Shown here one piece after another: positions 10,756 to 21,171 of a stretch of DNA of 64,000 nucleotides. Below the pieces are notes generated by a model, which was not told the origin of the DNA, did no database searches, and worked only from the letters and a program-made list of their open reading frames with translations. The first letter of the stretch is position 1; every line of letters starts with the position of its first letter. The translations under genes were made by a program, and so were the position numbers. Origin of the DNA: Edaphochlamys debaryana (Eukaryota; Chlorophyta; Chlorophyceae; Chlamydomonadales); assembly GCA_016858145.1 (NCBI GenBank), contig JAEHOE010000051.1:496001-560000 (forward strand), given 5' to 3'.

Positions 10756-13700
10756 TCACCGCGGCAGCACGGGCGCCCGCGGCGAGGGCTCCGACCAGGA
10801 GGGCAGCGACCCCGACAGACTCCGCCCCGACAGCCCCTTGCTCAGCTGCCGGCTGATGCTGGCGCCGCCGCCGCCCCGACCGCCCGTGTACAGCCGCTGG
10901 CTGCGGATCACGACCGCCACCACGATCGCGAATCCGCCCATGAGCACCACGATCAGCGAGATCACGAACCACTGTACGGCGCCACGTGGCCCGTGCACCA
11001 GGTTGCAGCACGACACCACCTCGGCCCCGTGCTCCAGGTCCTGCTCCACGTCAGCAACGAACTCGTCCACCTTGTCAGCCACCTGCGTGATCCAGCTGTC
11101 CACCTCCACCCAGTTACGGCTGGGGCGGGTTGAGGGGGGTGGGGGCGAGGGGCAGGGGGGCAGGGGGGGAGGGGGCGAGGGGGTAAGGGAAAGGGGACGG
11201 TGGCGTTAGTTGGGAGCCAGGGACGCAGGCGTTATGAGGAGTGGAAGTGACAAGGGAACACGGGGAACGGGGTCAAGCAGTCTCTCTGCAACTCCTCTAT
11301 CCACCACGAGGCCCAGCCCAGGCCCACGCGGGCCCAAGCCCCCGCACCTGTACATGTCGTACCCCAGCTTCTCCAGCAGCTCGCCAATGGCGTCCAGCTT
11401 GGTCTGGGGGGGGGGTGAGGGGAAGCGCGATGTGGGGCGTAGGACACGGGGAAGGGGTAACAAGCTCGGGAAGTAGTGATGGACGATGCATTCTCCCTAC
11501 CTCCTGCCACACCCCGCGCCTCGGCTTCTCCCCCAGCTGCAGCCGCACCGCCACGCTGGGCGCACACACAGCCACCGCCTCCGCCTACTTGTCAGCTCTC
11601 CCACACCCTCCACATCCGCCCTCCCTCCCTCCCCTCCCCACCTGCAGCCGCTCCGCCACGTTGGGCGACAGCACGTGCTGGTCCTGGACCATGTCCGCCG
11701 CCGCAGCCGCAGCGGCCGCAGCGGCGTTGAAGCTGTGCTCCTCCTCGTCGTCGTCCTCGCCGGGGGGCTCGCCGGGCGGCGCCCCTTCGCCGTCCCGGGA
11801 GCTCGGGCTCGTGCCCCGGGCCTTGGGCTTGTGACCGCCGCCCAGGATGGAGCGGACCGTGGGCGGCGGGGGCGCGTAGCGCTGGTGCTGCCTGCGAGGG
11901 TTGCAAAGGGGTTGCGGCGGACGGTGTGAGGGGCGTGGTTCAGTAGACTGGGAGGAAGCGTGATGGGTAATGGGAGGCGCGGGGGCCGGGCGCACTTGGG
12001 CCCCGCCGACCCAGATCAACCTGGGCGCTGTAGCCGCTTGGCGCACATTATCAGGCTAGGGAGGGTAGAGTGCGAGCCCCGACGCATTAGGCGCTGATTT
12101 CGCGCCCCGCTGCCTCGGCCTATGCAGCCGGTCCCTGCGGGACCCTCTCCTGCCCCTGCTGTCCCCCTCCAGCTGCCAAGGAGCCAAGCACCCACACGGC
12201 TACACCCGCTGCGCTGGGCTTAAGTGCCGACCCTGCGATCCTCTCAGTGAAGGACAAGGGCTCCCCTCGCCCCAACCCTCGCCCCCACGCCGCCGCTACC
12301 CGCCCTTCCCCCTCGCACGCACCTGGCGAGGTCGTCGAGCAGGTGGTGGTACGGCATGATCTGCGCGAACGTGGCGGTTGGTGCGGCAGCGTCCGGGCCG
12401 AGGTGCGTGTCGGCGTAGAAAGACTTCCGCAGGAAGGCGAAAGGGCCCTGAGGGGGGGGGAAGAGGGGGAGGGGTAATGAGGGTGGTGGGTGGTAAGGTT
12501 GAGACAATTGAGATCAGGAGCAGAGGCACGAGGCCTGCCCGGTTTCCGTCGCTGAGCTGAGAGAGAGCACAGCACGCCCCCACCTGCAGGTGCGTCATGA
12601 TCATGACTTGGATCATGCATGGCACCGATCAGCCGTCAGGCACACACACGCGCACACGCCCAAACCCACGCTCCGCAGCCCCCTCCGCCCCTCCCCCCCT
12701 TATCCCCCCCACCTGCAGGTGCGTCATGATGAACCCATCGATCGAGTCCATGGCCGCTATCAGGCGCCGCAGCGGCTTCTCGATGCGCGCCACCATCATA
12801 TTGCGCTTGGCGGTGGAGGCCAGGATGGAACTGGGGTAGGGGGGGAGGGGGAAGGGGGGGAGGAGTGTTTGGGATATGCTGCGTTCCCGGGACCCGCTGG
12901 ACCCGCGAAGAGCCCAAACGTAGGCGCTCCAGGTGCTGAGCCTTCCTAACCTGCTGCTGATGCTCCCGTGGGTATGCCTTGATCCACGCCCCCTGGTGGT
13001 GCGTCACATTATTATTATATTATTATGATGCTCCCGTGGGTATGCCTGCCCTGCTGGTCCTGCACCCCAGCGCGTGCCCTAACCTCTTACCCCCTGCCCC
13101 GTGCCCCTGCCCCCAGACACGCACCTGATGGCTGTGTGGTTGGAGTAGGGCCCCCAGGGCACCGCCCCCACGGACCAGCGCCAGTCCTCCACCACCGCGT
13201 GCTCCGCCGTGCAGTAGCGCTGGTGGCTGCGGTGGGGGCATGGTGGTGGGTGGCAAGGAGGGGGGTTCGCTAGGGTACGAATGTGGCCAGCCCACGCCGC
13301 ACGTTGAGCCCCCAGCCCCGGCCCTAGCCCTAGCCCCCCCACATCCACGCTGACACCTCCCAAACGCACCTGGGCACTACCCCTCCCAGTGCGGTGGCCA
13401 GCCCCGCTATGACCGCCCGCGTGGGCGCCTCCCCCGCGTCCACCAGCAGGTGGTGGCCCTCGGTCATGTGGCCGGAGTAGACGCGGCCGCGGGAGTAGTC
13501 GTCCAGGGCGGGCTGGGGCGGGAGGGGGAGGGGACGTGGAGGGGAGAGCAATGAGGATGGGTAGACAGGTACCATGTCAGCCGCCCGGCATCATGTTGCC
13601 GTGCTTTCCGTCCATACTCTCAGTGCGCGTTCCGCACGTCAGCATCCAAATGCCCCCCGCCCCCCCCCCCGTGACCGACACACTTGAACACACATGCCCC

Positions 13701-16700
13701 CTCCACCCCCCCGCCCCTCCTCACGTTCCCCAGCAGCTGCAGCACCACCACCGCGTCCCGCCCCGCCGCCACCAGCTGCCGGTTCTCAAACATCATTTGG
13801 TCGGGGGAGCGCTCCAGCGAGAAGACAAAGACCGGGAGCATCTGGGGGAGGGGTCGGGGTGGGGGTGGGGGTGGGGGTGGAAAAGAAGTGGTTACAGAGG
13901 GGACTTGGCGACAGAAGGAGAGACAAGGCTCGGGCAGCCAAGGCACAAGAGCACCCTGACCCTGCCCCCAGCTCCCAGCCCCCGGCGCACCTTGGTCTCC
14001 TGGCGCTTCTGCTCAACAAACTCCTGCGCAGGGGCGGACAGAGGGTGAAGGGGGGCATCGAGGAGAGCGCGAAAGGGTGAGGGGGACTCGTGCACAGCTG
14101 GCCCCTGTTCCTGCCCCCCTTGTCCCCGCCTCCCCTCCGCCACCATCCCGTCTGCCGTACAGCACCCTGTCGTGCCGTACCTGTGCGTCCTCCATGTACG
14201 GCAGCTGGTGCACGTAGTCCTCCGACAGGTGGTCTGTCAGGGAGCCCACCAGGTCGTCGCCCCCGGGGGAGGCCAGCAGCAGCCGCAGCTCGCGGAGGAG
14301 CACCTGGGGGGTTGGGGTTGGGGGTTGGGGGGGACGGGGATGTATGAAGCTGATACCGGTAAGCGGGAGAGCGGGACAGGTGGAGCACGTCCAGAACCAG
14401 AAAGGAGCGGGAAGCGGAAAGGCCAGGGCGACTAGTTGCTGCCCGCTTCCACACCCGCTTTCCACAACCCTCTCCCCTTCCACGCCACGCCGTTCCTCCT
14501 CTCTGCCCTCCCCCCCCCACCTGGCTGTCCAGGCTGACGGTCTGGGAGCGGTGCAGGCCCGTGTCGGGGGGCTCGGCAAGCACGGCGTCCGACCTGGGGG
14601 GTGCCGCAGGGGGGTGTCGCAGGGGGAAGGGGGTCAGCGGTGGCAACGCGGACTCGGCACCTGGTGCCTCCAACTGGCGCCCCAGCCCCTAGCACACACC
14701 CCCATCCCCATCCCTACGCATCCTAACACAACCCCATACCGCCTTCCTCACCTCGAGTGCCGCGCCTTGACCAGCGCCACCCTCCCTCCCTCCCGACCCC
14801 CACCCCACCCCACCCCTGCCTTCCCCCTCCCTCCCTTGTTCCCCCAAGGCCCACCTCGAGTGCCGCGCCTTGACCAGCGCCGCCGCCAGCTGCCGGTGGT
14901 GGTGCAGCATGTGCCGGCTGACGCTCACAACCCCCGCTACGTCAGCGGGCAGCAGCTCGTCCAGCGCCAGCTGCACCATGTCGGTGTCGATCCACTGCCG
15001 CCCGTCGCCCTCGTACTCGAGCTCGCGCATGTGGTCCTGGGGGGGGGGGGGAGGTGATTTGCGGAGCATTGGAGAGCGAAGGAAGAGAAAGAGGGGGGGG
15101 GATGGTCGGGTGTTTGAAACTGAGCGGGCGAGCGTCACACGCCAGTGGGGATGGTGGGGAGGGGGGAAGGGGGGGAACGGAAGGGAATGTATTGGAGGGA
15201 AGTGCAGTGTGACCTCATAATGTCGGGCCGGTTCGCCAGATTGGGTTTCAGCAGGCAACGCGCCCTCCCCACCCTTACTGCGCACGGCCTCCCGAGGCGC
15301 TGTTTCCTCCAAGAGCCCTGGAGGTCCCGCCCCCACGCCCCCGGAGATGGGAGCCGATAGGCACAGAAGCACATTCAATCATGCGCTGGTCAGTCGGGCA
15401 AGGCCACCAGTCACGAAACGCTGCCCGCCCCCCACCTGAATCCGGGGCCCATCCCACAACGCCCCCACCTGAAAAATGACGATGGGCACCGCCACCCGCT
15501 TGGGGCGGCCGTCATCGAACTCCTCGCGGCTTTGGTGCCCGCGCCTGGGGGGGAGGAGGGGGCGGGTGGGGGGGAGGCAGGGGCGGGTAGGGGGAGGAAG
15601 GGGCGGGTGGGAAGAGTAAAAACGGTGGGGAGGTAAGCCTCCGAGGCCGGAAGCCTCAAAACCGCTGATGGCTGATGGCGGCCTGGCACCTGAGCCGGGC
15701 TGGGCCAGATACCGCCCAGCCCGAACCGCCCTCTCGTTACAGCGCGGACGTGGCCCCGCCCGCATGCCCCGCCAGTCCCCACCTGCCCCGTGCGGGCCCC
15801 GCACCTAGCTCCTCCTCGCCCCTGGAGGGGTGCGTGAGGGTACACGTGCAATGGCCAGAAGGCTCAACTGCTCCTCGTCCCAACCCCCCCAATGACTGCT
15901 CCTCGTCCCAACCCCCCCAATGACTGCTCCTCGTCCCAACCACCCCAACCGCCCATCGCCTGGCTGGGCCCAGCTGGACTCGCCCTCCAGCGCCTGTTCC
16001 GCTGTTGCCCCCCCCCTATCCCCCTACCCTCCCCCACCAGATCCCCCACCCCTCTCCCCACCTGCCCGCCAGCGCCTCCGCCCCCGCCATCATGAGATCC
16101 GCCGCGAACATGTGCTTGGACGCCGCCGCCACCGCCGAGCCCAGCTGCCCCACGAACACGGCGCTCTGGCCCCGCGCCGCCTCCTCCAGCATGTGCTCAC
16201 GGTACGTGCCGACCTGCAGGCAGGGAGGGGTGCAAAGGAGGGGGTGGTGGCAGTAGTCGGAGAAAGGGGACGGTGGTGTGACAGGTGAAGGGCAGTGTCT
16301 GTGCTCACGGTACGTGCCGACCTGCGGGCAGGGAGGGGTGGGGTTGGATGGGGATGGGGGAGGGGTGGGGTTGGATGGGGATGGGGGAGGGGTGGGGTAG
16401 GGCAGGCCATTGTCAGAGCCTGGAGAAGAGGACGGGGCGATGACAGGTGTAGGGGAGGGGCGGCGCAAAGAAGCGGGCTCGGGGCCTGACATGCTGAGAG
16501 GGCGGGTCATGCTGCGAGCCCCTGAACCCCCACCCCCAGCTCATGAGCCCGGCAGCGTCCTTACACCGCGACCGCCCCACCTCGCCACCCCTCACCCCCT
16601 CGCACCCACCTGCGTGTTCTTCTCCAGCTCACGGGTCATGCGCAGAAACATGGGCTGCGGGGGGGGGGAATGGGGGGTTGGGGGGAGCGGGGAGGCGGGA

Positions 16701-19700
16701 GAGGAGGAATGCACGTTAGCGGGCGGGCGCGTGTTGCCATCGCACGCAGTCAAATCCTGCACGCCCGCGGCCGTTCGCCATCGCGCTCGCTCCTGCCCTC
16801 CACACCCCTTCTTGCTCCGCCCCGCCGACCACCGTCGCAACCCACCCCTCCTCCCCTCCTCCCCCCCACACCCCCTCCCCTCCCCACCATGAGTCGGGGC
16901 ATGGCCGTGGGCGCCACCGCCCCCGAGGGCGAGGCCAGGGGGCCGTACGACACGGGCCCGGCGCCGACGTCGATGACCAGGAAGTTGTACTGCAGGGGGG
17001 CGGGACAGATCGAGACCGGGGCAGCGCAGGCACGGCAGTTAGGAGGTATGAGTCACGGCCATGGCGTCCCCCTCCCCAGGCCCCCTCCCCCTTGGATTCC
17101 CGCCGCCCCGCCCCCTTCCCCCAAAAGCCCGCAGCGTGCCCTGCCCCCCCCCCCCACACACCCACCCACCCACCCACCTGCGACACAAAGGCCGAGGACG
17201 AGCCCCTGCCCGCGTATCGGTAGCGGTACAGGAAGCCCGCCTCCTGCTCCACCACGTGGGCGGAGCCGATGACGCCACTGGGGGGTGAGGGAGGAGGAAG
17301 GTTGGGGGTGATATTTGACGAGTTAAAGGTTGGATTGCCCAGATGGTAGGAAGATGGGGGGTAACGAGGGAAGGGGGTGAGCAAGGTTGAAGGCAAGTTG
17401 GGGTCAAAGGCGAACCAGTGTGCACCTGCCTGCAAACCTCGCCACTCCCCACCGCTTCCACTCCGCCACGGAGTCCACGTCGTCACCGCACGTGCCGCGC
17501 CATACACACACGCACCTCCCCTTCCCCCTTCTTCACCCTCCCCCTCAGAACCCCGCTCCTCTTGCCTGCCTTGCCCCTGTCCCCCACCGCTTCTTCTCCG
17601 CCATGAAGTCCACGTCGGCACCGCACGTGCCGCGCCATACACACACGCACCCCTTCTTCCCCCCTCACCCACCCCCACCCCAATCCCCACCGCTTCCACT
17701 CCGCCACGAAGTCCATGTCGGCGTTGGGGTGGTGCGGCGCGTGCGCGTCCCGCGCCGAGCCCTCCAGGTGCGGCGGCGGGGGCAGCTTGGGCGCCATGCG
17801 CAGCTTGGAGGGGTTCACAATCACAATCTGGGGTGGGGTGGGTGGGACGGGGGTGGGGGCAGAACATGGGAGGGAACTGGTGGGGCCGCGGATGAAAGGG
17901 AGAGGAGAGGGCGGATAGGGGCGTAGCTCCCTGCTACCGGCTTGGTGACAGCACGCGCTTCCCTGCCTTATCGTGGCGCAGGCCGCACGCCCCATGGGCC
18001 CTGCAAGGCTGTGCCTGGAGTGCCGCCGCCTGCAAGACCCACCGGGGCCCACCGCCCAACCACTTCCAACGCCCTGCCACCCTGACTACCCATCCCGTCC
18101 CCACCCCCCTAACCCCTCCACGCCCCCACGCACCTGGTTGTGCATGTCCCGGTTCACCAGCTGCTGCCGCCCGATGTAGGCCTGGGGGGGGGGGTTGGGG
18201 CAGGGTGGGTGGGGAGGGGCAAATGTCGGAGGGCTGCACGGACCCCTCAGTCGAGCTCCTCAGCTCAGTGCCTCGTCACGCCAAGCCCCAAGTGACCGTT
18301 CGGCCGGTATCCATCACCTAGCCACACCCCCACCCCTCCACCCCCACCTCCAGGGTGTCGCACACAGTCGTCGCCTCCAGCTCCCCAATTCCCTCTCCCT
18401 CTCCCCCTTCCCCCCCTTCCTACCCCCCCACCCCCCCCCCACCTCGTCCAGGATGTCCCACACGGTCGCCTCCAGCTCCCCGCTGGCGTCCACCTCGTAC
18501 ACCTGCACCTCCTTGCTGCCGTCGGGCCAGTCCTGGGGAGGGAGGGAGGGAGGGAAAGAGGGGAGGGAGGGAGCGAGAACACTGTGGGAGAAGGGGAAAA
18601 CAAGCGCGGGGAAAACATGCGGCCAGTGGGGCGTGATGGACAAGGGAGGAGGCCAATGCCGAAAGGGACGGCATGCGGTGGTCCACCCGGGTGCTCGGAT
18701 GGCCTGACTGCGCCCCACTGCCCCCTTGCAGCTTGCGGTCAGCTTGCGGTCAGGCTGGGGCTTGAGCCAGCGCAGGGCAGTGCTGGCGCCAGCGCCAACA
18801 ACTGGCAGCGGTGTGCAGGCCCCAAGCAGGGCCCTCCGGAGTGTGTGGCGGCCCCGGCACCCCGGGCCGTCCCCGAGTCCAGCCTCTTCCCTCCTGGCCC
18901 CTCGGCTGGCACCGGCCCACCCTGCTCCTGCCCCCAGGGCTCCAACAGGCCCCCAGACCCACACCCAGAGCTCAGGCCGTAGGGTAGCGGTCGGACTGCG
19001 CCTCCTGGCTAGGCCTTGCTTGCACCCCCGAAAGCCGCCTTGCCCCACCTGCGACAACTCTCCTAGCTTGGGATATCGCAGCAGCTGGCCTCCACAGGCC
19101 TCCGACACCCTTCATCCCCACTCCCCCCGTCTGCCCTTTCGCCCCACATACACACACGCGCGACTCCCAGGCTCATGCGAGCAGCCCTTCACACACGCGA
19201 GCACACCTGCGATCGGTCGCCCACCCACTCCATGTTGGACTCCAGGGCCGCCTCAATGCGGGACAGCGGCTGGAGGGGGAGGGAGGGAGGGAGTGAGGGG
19301 ACGAGAAAGGGAGGGCGGCTGGGCGTAGGGAGTGAGGGACGGGCTGCTGAGCCTGGCAGTGCCTAGACCAGTTCCCCGGCCTCGTGCTCCCCACCGCAGT
19401 CTGTGCGGCCTTCCATGCACTCCGCAGGGCGTGCCCCCAGCGCGCTACCACCGTACGTCCCCCGTACGTCCGTGTATGGCCCCGCACTCTAGCATGCGTG
19501 CTGCCGGGTGGCTGCATTCCCACCCCCACAGTGCTACTTTCCCATTGTGGAAACGCTATGAACATCCCCCCATGCCGAACACCAGTTTAACCAGGCCCCC
19601 TTTACGCCGCGCCTGCGTTTCCCGGCTGACATGAGCAGCCCTCCACACACCTTGTTGAGCTTACTGCTGTCCATCACGACATAGTTGATGGAAAAGCACA

Positions 19701-20620
19701 CCGCTGCGTGTTCCCCCGTCTCCCATACGGTCGGACAGACCGTATTGTCCGCTGCGGGCGACGGGGCAGGCACGCCGGGAGCGTACCGGCAGAAGTCAAG
19801 GTATGCCTCACGGATACCGTAGCAGACAACGAAGAGGTGGCGAAAGGGCACCCGTATCATGGCGCCCCAAGACATGGCAGTAGAGGGCCTGCACCACGCG
19901 GCCTTTCCGCTGGGGCTCAGGCTGCGGCGCTGTGCCTGCTGTGTGGTGCCAGTTCCCCAGTGCGCCCTACAAGGCCTGAGCGCAGCACGGCCAAGCGTGC
20001 ATGTCTCCACACTCCAAGTGGTCGGCCACCCTCTGGAGTCGGCGGCTGAGGGGCGGAGTTCATGCCCGGGCCCCGCCCGACACGGAGGGGCGGTGCGGGG
20101 CCCCACGTGCGAAGCGGTCGACCCCCCCCCCCCCTCCCCGCTCTCCGCGTTGACCGTGCCCCGCCGCTGCACCGCCTCACCCGTGGCGCTCCCCAGCAGC
20201 TCCTCTAGCGCCTGCTTGTCCACCTTGTAGCCGTAGCCTCCATCGCCGTCAAAGCCAACTAGCAGGATGTCCACCTCAACCGGCATGACGAGCGCCTGTT
20301 GCACAAAGGCACCCAGACCGGACCTTGTAAGACCCTGCCGCATAACGCGGGAACAGCAGGGCCGGCCCGACAGGCCCTTCAAACGCAGCAAATTGGATCA
20401 GTCGCCAGACCTTCTGTCGCTCCGCTAGGAAATGCTTCGTTGCGGACTTGATCTCCGCACGAATAACTTCATGGATGTTCTCCCAGCGCTTGGCGTCGCT
20501 GCGCTTCAGGGGGGGCTTGTTGCCATTCGTCTTTGCTGCTGCCGCTGCTGCCACGCTTGCGACACTGCATTGCAGTGCCAGCGTAGCTAAAAGCATTATG
20601 CAGGGTATCCGCAAGGCCAT
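10756..20620 (-). CDS. Large secreted/type I membrane protein, 24 exons
   Basis: Exons from the 5' end: 20620-20411, 20295-20181, 19888-19651, 19269-19207, 18532-18443, 18181-18134, 17827-17691, 17277-17178, 16989-16888, 16654-16610, 16213-16062, 15544-15469, 15036-14855, 14593-14521, 14303-14181, 14023-13991, 13841-13725, 13512-13370, 13226-13125, 12830-12713, 12447-12323, 11891-11642, 11403-11348, 11119-10756. Phases agree from exon 3 to the stop; the exon 1/2 and 2/3 junctions are unresolved. About 1,020 residues: a signal peptide (MALRIPCIMLLATLALQCSV), a large luminal or extracellular part, and near the C-terminus a membrane helix (WFVISLIVVLMGGFAIVVAV) with a short Ser/Arg-rich tail. 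Blocks such as VEVDILLVGFDGDGGYGY, MLPVFVFSLERSPDQMM, GHHLLVDAGEAPTRAVIAGL and VEDWRWSVGAVPWGPYSNHT recall, from memory, land-plant membrane proteins of the At3g28720/At5g58100 type. That homology and any wall-related role are inference. Confidence 0.75.
15866..15949. repeat. 28-base tandem repeat, three copies, intronic
   Basis: Three copies of a 28-base unit beginning ACTGCTCCTCGTCCCAAC lie end to end; the first two are almost identical and the third decays at its end. The array lies in the intron between the exons at 16062-16213 and 15469-15544 of the large minus-strand gene. Confidence 0.8.
16336..16398. repeat. 27-base G-rich tandem repeat
   Basis: About two and a half copies of a unit containing GGTGGGGTTGGATGGGGATG sit in an intron of the large gene, directly beside the acceptor-side exon copy near 16298-16338. 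Confidence 0.7.
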
Positions 20621-21171
20621 CGTGCCTCTTGTGGGGCAAAACTAGAGTTGCAGTGGGCTAGGCATCGGCCCTAAACACCAGCCACAGTCACAGTTATTGC
20701 AGCAAATGATTTTCGGATGAAGGGGATTGCGTTGTCTGGGTTGCGAGGAGACGGGTGGGTCAGCCCTGCGCGGGGCGGGAATGGCTGCATCTGCGTCGAC
20801 CCTGGTTTTCCCAGACCAGCTCCGCGCGCCCCCGCACCAAGTCAACACGCCCCCATTTGTGCGCACAAGGGCACTCCACGTCTACCCAGAGTACTGCACA
20901 CACACAGCCAAAGTTGTTGCCGAGCCCGCCATCCACCTCACCGTCGCGGACGAAGACCTTCGCTGCGCTCGCGCGCTTGACGCTGGCGCGCGGCGCTTGT
21001 AGTGACAGACCGCAGCGCTTTGTAACGCCACCGTCTCCCCCCCACGCACGCGCAGCGCAGCGACGTCGTCGGGTCCGGGGCCCGCGCGCACCCCGCCGCA
21101 GCTACCCGAGGCCGCGTCCCCCCGGCCCCACACGGGCACCCCTTAGCGTTCCCTAACCTCCACACACCAAC
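20621..21171. promoter_or_regulatory. Probable bidirectional promoter region
   Basis: About 550 bases separate the divergent start codons of the large minus-strand gene (20620) and the F-box/propeller gene (21172). No coding sequence is supported and no TATA box is obvious on either strand. Its role as a shared promoter is inferred from position only. Confidence 0.45.

Larger units (their letters stand above)
11535..18400 (-). repeat. Partial exon copies inside introns of the large gene
   Basis: Several introns contain a decayed copy of the neighbouring exon edge with its splice site. Donor-side copies: near 11535-11568 (exon at 11642), 12581-12610 (exon at 12713), 14751-14781 (exon at 14855), 17450-17510 and 17585-17645 (two copies; exon at 17691), and 18345-18400 (exon at 18443). 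Acceptor-side copy: near 16298-16338 (exon ending at 16213). Copies match over roughly 25-60 bases with a few changes. They look like local tandem duplications spanning an exon-intron border. Confidence 0.75.

Noticed and set aside
10270..11209. Plus-strand frames of 190-290 codons
   Set aside because: They cover the end of the truncated ankyrin-type copy and the antisense of the membrane-helix exon; low-complexity Pro/Arg/His composition.
12581..12610. Extra exon of the large minus-strand gene
   Set aside because: Only the exon edge is copied; beyond about 28 bases the match ends and no acceptor precedes it.
15400..18100. Pro-rich plus-strand frames resembling hydroxyproline-rich proteins
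   Set aside because: They are translations of C-rich intron tracts of the minus-strand gene; the minus-strand exons interrupt them with matching splice phases.
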